DNA of 64,000 bases from Micromonospora sp. NBC_01699 (GCF_036250065.1 NZ_CP109199.1:5270001-5334000), one strand, 5' to 3'. Shown: positions 16,724 through 25,776, counted from the first letter of the stretch. The notes: generated from the letters alone by a model not told the origin. Numbers and translations: made by a program.

Positions 16724-18025
16724 TTAGTGGGTGGAGGCGGTGGTGATGGCGGTGTGGAGGATTTCCAGGCCCTCTCGGGCCTCTGCTTCGGTGAGGGTGA
16801 GGGGTGGGCCCATTCGGAGTACGTTGCCGTAGAGGCCGCCCTTGCCGACGAGTAGTCCGCCTCGGCGGCACTCCTCGAAGACCCGTACGGCGTTTGCCGG
16901 GTCGGGTTCTCGGCTACCCGGCCGGACGAACTCGATCGCCAGCATCAGGCCCTTGCCGCGTACCTCGCCGACGATGTCGTACCCGCGGGCCACCTCGACC
17001 AGGCCCTCGCGCAGGATCGCGCCGACCCGCTCGGCGTTGCCCTGTAGGTCGTGGTCGAGCAGGTAGTCCAGCACCGCGTTGCCGGCGGCGGTGGAGATCG
17101 GGTTGCCGCCGAAGGTGGAGAAGCTGATCCCCTGGACCGCCTCCAGCACCGGCGCCCGCCCGACCACCCCGGCCAGGGCGAACCCGTTGCCGATGCCCTT
17201 GGCGAAGGTGAGCAGGTCGGGCACGACGTCGTGCGCCTGGTAGCCCCAGAAGTGTTCCCCGGTACGCCCCCAGCCGGTCTGCACCTCGTCGGAGATGAGC
17301 AGGATGCCCGACTCGTCGAGCACCTTCTTGTACGCGCCCAGCAGACCGTCCGGTGGGTGGACGAACCCGCCCACGCCCTGGATCGGCTCGGCGATCAGGC
17401 AGGCCACGTCCCCACTGGTCTGGGTGGCCAGCACCTCGCGCAGGTCGTCCACTGCCGCGTCGAGGCGCTCGTCCGGGTCCAGCCGGGCAAGCAGCCCGCG
17501 CATCCGGTCGCCGGAGTGCAGCCAGCTCACCTGCAACGGGTTCAGCGAACTCGCCGACCAGCTCCGGTGGCCGGTGATGCCCATGGTCGCGTACGACCGG
17601 CCGTGGTAGCTGTTGCGCACGGCGAGGATCTGGTGCGACCGGCGGAAGTTGGTGGCGACGAGCAGCGCCGCCTCGTTCGCCTCGGTGCCGGAGTTGGTGA
17701 AGAAGACCCGCGCGTCCGGGATGCCGGAGAGCCGGGCGATCTTCTCGGCCAGCTCGACCTGCTGACGGATCAGGTAGAGGGTGGAGGTGTGCACCAGGCC
17801 GGTGCCGAGCTGGCCGGCGACCGCGTCGCGGACCTCGGCGATGTCGTAGCCGATCATGTTGGTCAGTACACCGCCGAAGAAGTCCAGGTAGCTGCGTCCG
17901 GTCGAGTCGGTGACCCGGCGCCCCGAGCCCGAGACCAGCTCGATCGGCTCCTCGTAGTAGAGCGGCATCCAGGACGGCAGCACGGCTCGGTGCCGCGCCA
18001 GCAGGTCGTCGGTGGCCATCGTCAT
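16724..18025 (-). CDS. Class III PLP aminotransferase
   Basis: 433 residues from ATG 18025 (an ATG at 18019 is the alternative; AAGGG precedes both). Family landmarks are NSGTEANEAALLVATNF, SYHGRSYATMGITG, LIAEPIQGVGGF, the PLP-Asp block LISDEVQTGWGRTG and the Schiff-base Lys in LLTFAKGIGNGFALAG. It transfers an omega- or alpha-amino group, like acetylornithine, GABA or alanine-glyoxylate aminotransferases; which of these cannot be fixed from sequence alone. It stands alone, downstream of the membrane-protein pair on the same strand. Confidence 0.92.
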   Translation of the reverse strand: MTMATDDLLARHRAVLPSWMPLYYEEPIELVSGSGRRVTDSTGRSYLDFFGGVLTNMIGYDIAEVRDAVAGQLGTGLVHTSTLYLIRQQVELAEKIARLSGIPDARVFFTNSGTEANEAALLVATNFRRSHQILAVRNSYHGRSYATMGITGHRSWSASSLNPLQVSWLHSGDRMRGLLARLDPDERLDAAVDDLREVLATQTSGDVACLIAEPIQGVGGFVHPPDGLLGAYKKVLDESGILLISDEVQTGWGRTGEHFWGYQAHDVVPDLLTFAKGIGNGFALAGVVGRAPVLEAVQGISFSTFGGNPISTAAGNAVLDYLLDHDLQGNAERVGAILREGLVEVARGYDIVGEVRGKGLMLAIEFVRPGSREPDPANAVRVFEECRRGGLLVGKGGLYGNVLRMGPPLTLTEAEAREGLEILHTAITTASTH

Positions 18026-18130
18026 CACACCCTTCACCCGGGTACGCGGATGACTGCACGCTTTCATCGATCCACCGTCCCCGGCAACTGCCACCCTGTA
18101 GCGCGTACCGGACCCGGCACTGACACTCCG

Positions 18131-18907
18131 TCAGCCCGGCCGCATCCCGTCCGCTGTGGAACCGGAAACCGCCGACCGCGCAGTCGACCGCGCAGTCGAC
18201 CGCGCCGTCGACCAGCGCGGCAGTCGCAGCAGGAGCGCGGTCAGCGCGTAACCGGCCCAGCCCCCGGCCAGCGCCACCGGCTGTGGGTTCGCGGCCAGCC
18301 AGTGGTATCCGGCGAGGAACCCGACCAGGGCGAGGCTGTTGCCGACGAAGTGGCGGCTGAACTCGACCAGGTCACGCCGGCTCTCGACGGCGACCAGGAC
18401 CCCGGAGTACGGGAAGGTGACGACCATGCCGCGCAGTTGCTGACCGAGCAGCACGGCCACGGTCGAGCCGGCGAGGATGACCGGCAGTCGCAGCAGCGCC
18501 GGCAGCGGGTGCCGTCGCGGAGCCGGTGGCAGCGGTCCGGCCCACCGGCGCAGCAGCAGCATCACCACCAGCCACAGCCCGACGACCCCGACCAGGACGG
18601 GTACGAACGGCAGCGGCGCGACCCGCAGCAGTGCCGCGCTCAGCCCCAGGTAGACGGCCAGCCCGAGCAGGTCGGCCAGCAGGATCGGCACCCGGAGCCG
18701 GTGGTGGCACACGGTGACGGTGAGGAAGAAGAGGTTCAGGGCGACCACGCCGAGCAGTTGGGTGCCGTCCACCGGGAAGTCGCTGCCGGCCAGCGCGATC
18801 GTCATCGGCAGCGGCAGGCTGTAGACGAACGCGCGCCAGCGTACCGAGCGGATGAGGCTGACCAGCCACACGACGGCGGCGACGACGAGCACCGTGGTCC
18901 AGCTCAT
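18131..18907 (-). CDS. Multi-pass membrane protein of unknown function
   Basis: 258 residues, about six hydrophobic helices (starting TVLVVAAVVWLVSLIRSVRW). Motifs visible are HHRLRVPILLADLLGLAVYLG and FSRHFVGNSLALVGFLAGYHWL. The C-terminal tail is built from a 12-bp tandem repeat giving STAR STAR STAR. I do not recognise the family. It lies 45 bases downstream of another unknown membrane-associated protein gene on the same strand, and the two probably form a pair. Confidence 0.65.
   Translation of the reverse strand: MSWTTVLVVAAVVWLVSLIRSVRWRAFVYSLPLPMTIALAGSDFPVDGTQLLGVVALNLFFLTVTVCHHRLRVPILLADLLGLAVYLGLSAALLRVAPLPFVPVLVGVVGLWLVVMLLLRRWAGPLPPAPRRHPLPALLRLPVILAGSTVAVLLGQQLRGMVVTFPYSGVLVAVESRRDLVEFSRHFVGNSLALVGFLAGYHWLAANPQPVALAGGWAGYALTALLLRLPRWSTARSTARSTARSAVSGSTADGMRPG
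18174..18209. repeat. 12-bp tandem repeat, three units
   Basis: Three consecutive copies of GACCGCGCAGTC (the last with one change) encode the STAR repeats at the C-terminus of the preceding gene. Multiples of three keep the frame, so the copy number could vary harmlessly. Confidence 0.75.
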
Positions 18908-18952
18908 GACCGGCGCACCGGCGGCGGGAGGCTCGGTCGTCGGCCGGGCATG

Positions 18953-19825
18953 TCAGTCGGTGAAGGTCGCGACCCGGGCACAGGTCCGGTAGGCGGTGTA
19001 CAGCCGGTCCAGGTCGTCGGTGTTGACCGAGAAGACGTTCTCGGCGATCTCGCCGTGCGGGGTCATCCGGCCCTCCCAGGCACTCGTACCGTCCCAGAGT
19101 GCCAGGTTGAGGTTCCGGCTCCGGTCCACCGAGCGCCAGGGCAGCAGACCGACCCGTACGCCGGCCCGGCGTTGTTCGTCGACCAGTTCGCGCAGTTCGT
19201 CGGTGAGCCGGTGGTAGCCGAAGATCCGGCTGATCCGGACCCCGCGGGCGAGCGCCTCCAGGTTGAGGGTCCAGTAGTGGCGCCCGATGTCGCTGCCCCA
19301 CCAGTCCGGCTCGCCGCCGGCCCAGGGTGTCACGTTGGTCATCGCGTCGAGCCGCCCGGTACAGTCCCGGGTCGCCTCGATCAGGTCCTCGTAGTCCCTG
19401 CCCGGACGGACGATCCGGCCGGCGCGCAACTGCTCGGTCTCGACCCGGAGCCGGTCGAACCGTCGGCGTGCCTCGGCGGCGACCCGGCTGTCCGGGTAGT
19501 GGTCGACCGCCTCGCGGGTGCCGGTCACGATCGACGCGAGCGCCTCGGTCAGCCAGGGCGCCCCGGTGGTGAGCGCGCGCAGCTCGAACCGGCGTTCGGC
19601 GCGGGCGATCGAGTCGACCAGCAGCGAGATCGTGATGCCCAGCAGGGCGGCGAACAGCGACTCGACGCCGGAGGCGGCACCGGTGAGGTCGAGGGCGACG
19701 GACAGTGCCACCGACAGTCCGATGCCGGCCAGCGCGACCGGGTCGGTGTGGGCCACCAGCCGGGTCAGCCGGCGGGTCGACCGACCCGCCCGAGCGACTC
19801 GTCGCGGCACCCGGTATTCCGTCAT
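18953..19825 (-). CDS. Membrane-anchored protein with a PLD-like C-terminal segment, function unknown
   Basis: 290 residues from ATG 19825 (GGGTGG upstream; a longer frame to 19891 is not supported). Two hydrophobic helices (about residues 31-47 and 53-70) separate a basic N-terminus from a soluble domain. The domain contains the block ALARGVRISRIFGYHRLTDE and RRAGVRVGLLPW, a pattern seen in phospholipase-D-like or signal-sensing actinomycete proteins, and ends with NTDDLDRLYTAYRTC. No HKD catalytic motif is visible, so enzymatic activity is doubtful. It is divergent from murL and probably cotranscribed with the next membrane protein. Confidence 0.6.
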   Translation of the reverse strand: MTEYRVPRRVARAGRSTRRLTRLVAHTDPVALAGIGLSVALSVALDLTGAASGVESLFAALLGITISLLVDSIARAERRFELRALTTGAPWLTEALASIVTGTREAVDHYPDSRVAAEARRRFDRLRVETEQLRAGRIVRPGRDYEDLIEATRDCTGRLDAMTNVTPWAGGEPDWWGSDIGRHYWTLNLEALARGVRISRIFGYHRLTDELRELVDEQRRAGVRVGLLPWRSVDRSRNLNLALWDGTSAWEGRMTPHGEIAENVFSVNTDDLDRLYTAYRTCARVATFTD

Positions 19826-19990
19826 CGACCACCCGCCCGGTACAAAAGCGCCCTTTGTCACAGCAGGGCCGAGGGTAGGCGGTGCCGGCAACAGCGGCCG
19901 GCCCGACCGGTGGACGGATCGCCCGGCTATGATCCACGGGCCCGCCGGGCGGGACTACTATGGCCTGTGCGCAACGGACAACTCAGGCAG

Positions 19991-21319
19991 ATGACCGACT
20001 TCTCGTTCCCGTCGTACTCGGTCGATCTCGCCACCGGTACCGCATCGTTCGACTACGCCCTGTCCGGCCCGGACGGCGAGCAGCGGTTCACCGAGGTGAT
20101 CACCTTCCCGGTGCCGGCGATCGCGCCGACGGCCGCCACCGAGGCCACCTTCCGCCGGGTGCTGGAGCTGCTGCACCTGGTCGCCGGGGTGAGCTACTAC
20201 AAGGCCGCCGCGCCGCCCCGGCTGCTGGCGCCGGCGCCGCTGGGCGAGGCCGCCGTCGCGCTGGTCACCGCCGTCTACACAAAGGGCCTCGCAGAGTACG
20301 CCTACCGTAACGACCTGCCGTACGTGCTGGAGCTGGCGCCGGAGGTGCCGGCCGGGCGGGTGCCGGAGCCGACCCCGCTGGACAACTCCGACGGTCGTCC
20401 GCTCTGTGCGGTCGGCGGCGGCAAGGACTCGATCGTGAGCCTGGAGGCGCTGCGTCGGGGTGGCTTCGATCCGGTCCCGTTCTCGGTCAACCCGAATCCG
20501 GTGATCGTCTCGGTGAACCGGGCGTCCGGGCTCGGCGCGCTGGCCGCCCGCCGCCGGATCGACCCGGCACTGTTCGAACTCAACGCCGCCGGGGCCCGCA
20601 ACGGGCACATCCCGGTGACCGCGATCAACTCGCTGATCGCGGTGGCCACGGCCGTGCTGCACGGTCTCGGACCGGTGGTGATGTCCAACGAGCGCTCCGC
20701 GTCCGACCCGAACCTGATCTGGAACGGTCACGAGATCAACCACCAGTGGTCCAAGGGCGTCGAGGCCGAGGGACTGCTGCGGGCGGCCCTGGCCGGTCAC
20801 GCCGGCCTGACCGAGCCGTACTTCTCGCTGCTGCGCCCGCTGTCGGAGCTGCACATCGCCAGGCTGTTCGCCCAGTTCGACCGGTACGACGACGTGGTGA
20901 CGAGCTGCAACAAGGCGTTCCGGCTGCACGACCCGACCGCCCGCTGGTGCGGCGACTGCCCCAAGTGCCGGTTCGTCTTCCTGGCGCTGGCCCCGTTCGT
21001 CGGCCGTGAGCGGCTGGTCCACATCTTCGGGGTGGATCTGCTCGCCGACCCGTTGCAGGTGCCGGGTTACCTGGAGCTGCTCGGCATCGACGCGCACAAG
21101 CCGTTCGAGTGCGTCGGTGAGGTCGAGGAGTCGGTGGTCGCGTTGGGGCTGATCGCCGAGCAGGAGCAGTGGCGGGACGCGCCGGTCGTACGGGCGCTGG
21201 TCGCGGCGGTGCCGTCGGCCGCGTGGGCGACGGCGGCGACCTCGGACGTGTTCACCCCCGGCGGACCGCACTTCGTCCCCCCGGCGTACGCGAAGGCCCG
21301 CGCCGCCCTGGAGGAGTAG
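19991..21319 (+). CDS. murL: MurL: UDP-MurNAc-L-Ala-L-Glu epimerase
   Basis: 442 residues. Landmarks of the MurL family are AVGGGKDSIVSLEALRRGG (the P-loop-like Lys-Asp-Ser at residues 145-147), MSNERSASDPN, NGHEINHQWSKG and CNKAFRLHDPTARWCGDCPKC with the Cys cluster. MurL inverts the terminal L-Glu of UDP-MurNAc-L-Ala-L-Glu to D-Glu using ATP. Together with an L-Glu-adding MurD variant (MurD2) it replaces the MurI glutamate racemase route in Xanthomonas and some actinomycetes. No MurD2 gene is in this window. The ATG at 19991 is used; a GTG at 19967 is possible. Confidence 0.85.
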   Translation: MTDFSFPSYSVDLATGTASFDYALSGPDGEQRFTEVITFPVPAIAPTAATEATFRRVLELLHLVAGVSYYKAAAPPRLLAPAPLGEAAVALVTAVYTKGLAEYAYRNDLPYVLELAPEVPAGRVPEPTPLDNSDGRPLCAVGGGKDSIVSLEALRRGGFDPVPFSVNPNPVIVSVNRASGLGALAARRRIDPALFELNAAGARNGHIPVTAINSLIAVATAVLHGLGPVVMSNERSASDPNLIWNGHEINHQWSKGVEAEGLLRAALAGHAGLTEPYFSLLRPLSELHIARLFAQFDRYDDVVTSCNKAFRLHDPTARWCGDCPKCRFVFLALAPFVGRERLVHIFGVDLLADPLQVPGYLELLGIDAHKPFECVGEVEESVVALGLIAEQEQWRDAPVVRALVAAVPSAAWATAATSDVFTPGGPHFVPPAYAKARAALEE

Positions 21320-21341
21320 CGGCGGACCCCGGCGCCCGGTT

Positions 21342-23033
21342 TCAGGTGTCTCGGACCGCGTCCAGGGCGAGCAGGGCCACGTGCAGCGACAGGCAGTCGT
21401 CCACCGCGTCGAGATCGACGTCGAGGATCCGGGCGATCCGGGCCAGCCGCTCGTAGAAAGCCGGCCGGGACAGGTGTGCGGCGGTCGCCGCCGCCGACTT
21501 GTTCCGCCCATGGTCCAGGTACGCCCGCAGCGTGCCGAGCAGCCGTTCCCTCGGGTGCTCGGCGTCGTGGGCCAGCAGTGGGCCGAGTTCCCGCTCGACG
21601 AAGGTCTGTAGCCGGGGCTCGTCGCGCAGCAGGTGCAGCAGGCCGGCGAGCCCGACGTGCGGCAACCGGAAGACGGTCAGGTCGTGCCGTCCGCGACGGG
21701 CCGCGTCGGCGACCTGGCGGGCCTCCACCAGTGACCGGCGTGCCTCGCGGAGCGAGTCGACGCCCGAACCGGCCGCCACGATCACCGCGTCCGGGGCGGT
21801 GCCGCCCGGTCCGGGCGGGGCGGCGTCCCGGCGTACCCGGTGCAACGCGGCGGCGAACGCGGCCAGTGACCGGTCCTCGGCCGCCGGGTCGCGCAGGGCC
21901 AGCAGCGCCCCCACCGCCTGGTCGTCCAACGCGCTGGCCAGCCCGGTCAGCTCGGCCTCGCGCAGCGCCTGGCCGACCGCGTCGGCCAGGTCGCGCAGCC
22001 GGGCCTGGGCCAGCGGCGTGCCGGCCTCGTCGGCCCGGTGCCGGACCACCACCCCGACCAGGTGCCGGCGGTCCAGCGTCACCCCGAGCGCCCGCGCCCG
22101 CAGCGCCACCTCGTCCACCGGGCGGGCATGGTCGAGCAGGGCGGTGAGCAGGTTACGGTGGATCTGCCGTTCCAGGCCCTCGGCGTCGCGCCGGATCAGC
22201 CGGCCCAGCGCCAGCGTCGAGGCGGCCCGCTCGATCAGGATCGTCAGCCGGGTCGGCGGCGCGGCCGGGGTTGCCGGGGACGCCGTGCCCGGTGCCAGGT
22301 CGGCGCCGGGCCAGCGCAGCAGCAGCCGCCCCCAGTCCTGCCCGCGCGCACCCACCGTGGTCACCAGCCACCCGGCATCCTGGTCGTACGCGGTCCGTCC
22401 GGCCGGCTGGATCCGCCGGGACTGCTGCTCCCAGCTCCCGAGCAGCAGCTCGGCCCGCTCCCCCGCCGTGTCGTAGGCCAGCACCTGCCGGGACAGGTTC
22501 TCCAGCACCACCGGGCACCCGGCCAGCCGGGCCGCCTGGTGGACCACCTCGGCCGGCTCGGCCCCCTCCACCGACAGGTCGGTGAACCGCTGGTGGATCT
22601 CCTCGGTGGCACGCAGCTCGGTGAGCTGGGCGTCGACGATCAGGGCGTGCACCGCCTCGGTGATCCGGACGAACGGCGTCACTCTGCGTAATTCCACCAG
22701 TGGCAACCCGCGCCGTTCGGCCGCCGCGATCATGACCCTGGGCACGCTGGTCGGGTACCGCCGGCCGAGTTCGACCAGCAACCCGGAGACCCCGACGTCG
22801 GCCAGCTCGCCGATGAAGGCGCGCAGCCCGGCGTCGTCTCCGGGCAGGCCGATCCCGGTGGTGAGCACCAACTCACCACCGTTGAGCAGCGCGGCGATGT
22901 CGGGCACCTCGGCCGCGTGCACCCAGCGGACGAGGCGGTCCAGACCGTCCTGCCCGGCCACCAGCCGGGGTCCGCCGTGTCGCACCGGGTCGAGGGCGAG
23001 CACCTCACGGACGGTAGGGAACACGCTGGTCAC
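21342..23033 (-). CDS. PucR-family transcription regulator
   Basis: 563 residues from a GTG at 23033; the upstream extension to 23333 reads like a shadow of the next gene. It has an N-terminal PucR domain (FPTVREVLALDPVRHGGPRLVAGQ; GELVLTTGIGLP), a GGDEF-like middle region and the C-terminal HTH_30 (LRAYLDHGRNKSAAATAAH; RPAFYERLARIARIL). PucR proteins control purine, amine or amino-acid breakdown. Its target is not obvious: it converges on murL, with stops only about 20 bases apart. Confidence 0.88.
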   Translation of the reverse strand: MTSVFPTVREVLALDPVRHGGPRLVAGQDGLDRLVRWVHAAEVPDIAALLNGGELVLTTGIGLPGDDAGLRAFIGELADVGVSGLLVELGRRYPTSVPRVMIAAAERRGLPLVELRRVTPFVRITEAVHALIVDAQLTELRATEEIHQRFTDLSVEGAEPAEVVHQAARLAGCPVVLENLSRQVLAYDTAGERAELLLGSWEQQSRRIQPAGRTAYDQDAGWLVTTVGARGQDWGRLLLRWPGADLAPGTASPATPAAPPTRLTILIERAASTLALGRLIRRDAEGLERQIHRNLLTALLDHARPVDEVALRARALGVTLDRRHLVGVVVRHRADEAGTPLAQARLRDLADAVGQALREAELTGLASALDDQAVGALLALRDPAAEDRSLAAFAAALHRVRRDAAPPGPGGTAPDAVIVAAGSGVDSLREARRSLVEARQVADAARRGRHDLTVFRLPHVGLAGLLHLLRDEPRLQTFVERELGPLLAHDAEHPRERLLGTLRAYLDHGRNKSAAATAAHLSRPAFYERLARIARILDVDLDAVDDCLSLHVALLALDAVRDT

Positions 23034-23113
23034 CGTACCGTCCGGGGTTCGGGCGACCACACGCGGCGCGGGCGGTCGGGCGGGGTCGGCCCGGCGGGCT
23101 CGGCTAGGACGGA

Positions 23114-23908
23114 TCAGGTCTCGCCGAGGTCGGTGCAGTGCGCGATCGTCGCGTCGTCGGCCGCCACCGCGTGGTACGCCTCCGCCTGCCGGACCCGACG
23201 GATGACCTCGGCAGGCCCGCTCGACGCCAGCACGGCCATGACCGCCGGCCAGTCGGCGAGCCGGAACCGGTCCACCATGCGGCTGGCTCCGTTGCTGAGC
23301 AGGACGGCACCGGTCAGCTCGGAGATCGAACACCTGCCGGTGACCGCCTCGTCCGCCGCCCGGGGCTCGTCCTTGGCCACCCAGAAGCCACCCGACCGGT
23401 TCCGATTGGCGCGCAGCCTCCGCAGGATCCGGTGGTACTCGTCGCCACCCTCGGGGGCGGCCGCCAGCGCGGGCTCGTACGACCGGCTGATGATCACCTC
23501 TCGGGGGTCGGAGACGACGAACGGCACCCCGTCCGTCCGGTCGAGCACGAGGACCGCGTCACCGAGCACCAGGTGGTCGACGTGGCCGTCGGACAGGCGC
23601 AGGATCGCCACGGCCGCCGACGGGCTGATCGGGTCGGCGACGTCGCAGGTGCTCCGGTGATCGTCGGTCACCCGCTCGATGGCCTCGGCGAGCAGCGCGG
23701 AGAGGCTGCGCTCCGGCACGAGCGACAGGAGGCCGAGCAGGTTTCCGCCGAGGCGGCTCGCGTACCAGGCCACGCCGTGCCGGCAGATCGACTCGGTGCC
23801 GGGGATTCCGGCACCGTCGACCAGCACCGCCGCCGTGGTCACGGCGCCGGCGAAGTCCTCGTTCACCCGACCGGTCCGTGCCGCGACGCTCGTCATCGTC
23901 ACCCGCAT
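23114..23908 (-). CDS. PP2C-like phosphatase-fold protein
   Basis: 264 residues; ATG 23908 has GGTGGG upstream. The start reads TSVAARTGRVNEDFAGAV and then AAVLVDGAGIPG, which resembles the PP2C opening (N-E-D and the metal-binding D-G). Later blocks are DHLVLGDAVLVL and TGAVLLSNGASRMVDRF, like the GDS and (L)SDG blocks of PP2C. The metal-binding Asp in the usual SDG block is Asn here (SNG), so catalysis may be weak or lost. It may dephosphorylate Ser/Thr proteins or act as a sensor. Confidence 0.65.
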   Translation of the reverse strand: MRVTMTSVAARTGRVNEDFAGAVTTAAVLVDGAGIPGTESICRHGVAWYASRLGGNLLGLLSLVPERSLSALLAEAIERVTDDHRSTCDVADPISPSAAVAILRLSDGHVDHLVLGDAVLVLDRTDGVPFVVSDPREVIISRSYEPALAAAPEGGDEYHRILRRLRANRNRSGGFWVAKDEPRAADEAVTGRCSISELTGAVLLSNGASRMVDRFRLADWPAVMAVLASSGPAEVIRRVRQAEAYHAVAADDATIAHCTDLGET

Positions 23909-23969
23909 GTCCCACCGCCTGCCGCTCGCACCGTCCGAAGCCGTCCGGGCCGGATTCTCCGAGCCCGGT

Positions 23970-24785
23970 TCAGGGATTCCAGTCCACGACGACCTCCGCA
24001 TGGTCGAAGCGTCGTGCGATCAGGTCGTCGCGTTGGATGGCCCAGAAGACGGCCGCGCCGGCGCCGGGCCGGCTGACGTTGCACTGGGCCAGCAGCACCC
24101 AGTGATCCACGTTGGACGAGATCGCGCGGCCCGGCCGGTAGCCTCCCCGCTCGGCCTCGGACGCGGCTGTGGCAGCCACCGCAACCGCGTCCCCGCCGTT
24201 GTAGTCCGTGCCGTAGCCGCCGACCAGCAGTGGCGCCCTGCTCCACTGGTCCTCCCACACCCGGGCCAGTTCCTCGGCGTGGGGATGCCCCGGCAGTGGT
24301 GCGGACCAGGGAGACTCCGAGAGCTCGACCGTGCCGACGAAGGGCAGCGAGACGTCGGCCGTGAGGTGCAGTTCGCCGTACGGGAGGTCGCGGTGAACCC
24401 AGGCGAACTCCTCGTCGTCGGGTGGGAAGAAGGAAGGGTGCCGCTCTCGTTCCACGACTGCCGCGCCGGCCGGGACGTACCTCACCTCGCCCATGCCGTT
24501 CGACTCGGGATAGCCGAAGAACAGCAGCCGGCCGTCGGACGGCAGCGGAAGATCCGTCACGTCCGCCGGAAGGGCCGCGCAGTCGATCGTGACGAGGAGG
24601 GGGAACCGGGGTGCCTCGGCGTCGGCGGGCAGCATCGTGGGACCGCCGAACCGGCCCACGACCGGCCCGTCGCCGTCCTCGGTCAGGAGCGCGCACGGCC
24701 GGGCCAGCTCCATCCACCGCTCCACGTCGGCGACCGGGATGCTCCGTTCAAGCGCTTCGGCGCGAATCTGATCGAGGATCTTCAC
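23970..24785 (-). CDS. YwqG/DUF1963-family protein
   Basis: 271 residues from the GTG at 24785; an earlier GTG at 24890 would add 35 residues that look non-coding. YwqG-like features are the PxxG-rich binding block (VGRFGGPTMLPADAEAP), the LLVTIDCAALPADV stretch, FFGYPES and the C-terminal LLAQCNVS ... AVFWAIQRDDL. The family is soluble, of unknown function, and often carried next to regulators. Its 5' side abuts the remnant of a GH32 gene, so its original promoter region may have been replaced. Confidence 0.75.
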   Translation of the reverse strand: MKILDQIRAEALERSIPVADVERWMELARPCALLTEDGDGPVVGRFGGPTMLPADAEAPRFPLLVTIDCAALPADVTDLPLPSDGRLLFFGYPESNGMGEVRYVPAGAAVVERERHPSFFPPDDEEFAWVHRDLPYGELHLTADVSLPFVGTVELSESPWSAPLPGHPHAEELARVWEDQWSRAPLLVGGYGTDYNGGDAVAVAATAASEAERGGYRPGRAISSNVDHWVLLAQCNVSRPGAGAAVFWAIQRDDLIARRFDHAEVVVDWNP

Positions 24786-24953
24786 ATTTCGGGGATTCAC
24801 CGGAGAAAGATAGAACAGGGGCACGACGCTTTCCGGCCCCCCGAGGCCACGGGTCCACTGGAGCAGTACGACGCAGGCCAGCACAAGCACCCCGCCCCGA
24901 TCGAGGCGCGCGCGGGAGCATCCGTGCTCGTGGCGAACGAGCCATCTCCACGT

Positions 24954-25040
24954 TCAGGGGCCCCGGTAGACAGGACCGCACGGATCGTTCATCCAGTTGC
25001 GTGGCGCGGTGATGTGGAAGCGCGGCCGTCCCGTCGTCAC
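24954..25040 (-). pseudogene. GH32 (levanase/sucrase) N-terminal remnant
   Basis: From a GTG at 25040 with GGGGA upstream, 28 codons read RPRFHITAPRNWMNDPCGPVY and then stop. This is the conserved start of glycoside hydrolase family 32, with WMNDP carrying the nucleophile Asp. The remaining 450 or so residues are missing: the sequence breaks off and the YwqG-type gene follows. The start, ribosome site and operator region remain, so this is the stump of a deleted fructan/sucrose hydrolase. Confidence 0.7.
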
Positions 25041-25145
25041 GCGATCGTCCCCGCGCGGCAGGCACGGCAAGCGAGGTCGGCACAGCCGTTGCCGGAGTAG
25101 GACCTCAGTGGGTCGTACACGGTCACCCACCTGTCTCGCCAGGTA

Positions 25146-25176
25146 TGCAAACAGGTTTGCGCAAACAATTTGCAAA
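25146..25176. promoter_or_regulatory. LacI-type operator cluster upstream of the GH32 stump
   Basis: A perfect 12-bp palindrome GTTTGCGCAAAC (25155-25166) is flanked by TGCAAAC (25146-25152) and the palindrome TTTGCAAA (25169-25176). Central CG within TTTGC/GCAAA arms is typical of LacI-family operators. It lies about 110 bases upstream of the truncated GH32 start. No LacI gene is in the window. The rest of 25041-25324 holds nothing else I can name. Confidence 0.55.
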
Positions 25177-25324
25177 AACGCGCTTCTTTGGTGGGCGGGA
25201 CTTTGCCCTCAACGTCATTGTGTGTCAAGAGCGGAAATGGTCGTCGCCGTTGTCTGCGGCGTGGCAACGACGAGTCGACGGGTGGAAAACTGGTGAAACG
25301 GTGGATCTTGGACGAGGCCGAAGA

Positions 25325-25699
25325 TCAGGAACGGCCGGCGTCGAGGTCGCCGACGAGCGGGGCCGGGGCACACATCCGCCACGCGTCGGTGACGAGTTCC
25401 GTCAGACGGTCGACGTCCACCCGTTCAAGCCACAGCATGACCAGGGAAAACCCGTCGTACGCGGGGGTCGTGAAGAATACCTCGGGCTCACCGAGGAGCA
25501 GCGCCTGCTTCTCGGCCTCGTCGCCAACGTACAGCACCGCGATGTCGGTCCGGATCAGGCGCGGCCTACCGGGCCGCCGCTCGGGATAGGACCACACGAA
25601 CCCCTTGTTGGCGACCCGGAAGTCGAAGCCGTCGCTGTCGATCTCGACCACGTGGGGCAGGGCCAGCGCCAGCCGGCGGACGTCGTCGGCGTCAGCCAT
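25325..25699 (-). CDS. MmcQ/YjbR-family protein
   Basis: 124 residues; ATG 25699 follows GGAGGAA at 6 bases. The sequence (ADDVRRLALALPHVVE; FRVANKGFVWSYP; FFTTPAYDGFSLVMLWL; RLTELVTDAWRM) matches the small YjbR/MmcQ fold, structurally like CyaY and often labelled DNA-binding. Biological role unknown. It stands 77 bases downstream of the methyltransferase gene on the same strand. Confidence 0.82.
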   Translation of the reverse strand: MADADDVRRLALALPHVVEIDSDGFDFRVANKGFVWSYPERRPGRPRLIRTDIAVLYVGDEAEKQALLLGEPEVFFTTPAYDGFSLVMLWLERVDVDRLTELVTDAWRMCAPAPLVGDLDAGRS

Positions 25700-25776
25700 C
25701 GAGGTTCCTCCGGAACACCGCCGCCTGCACCCGCACAGGCTAACCGCCGCGCCGAACGGCACACCCGCCGACCCGG

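Noticed and set aside
17051-19966. Long upstream extension of the murL frame
   Set aside because: Lies opposite the aminotransferase and both membrane genes and has shadow composition; MurL-like sequence begins only near 19991.
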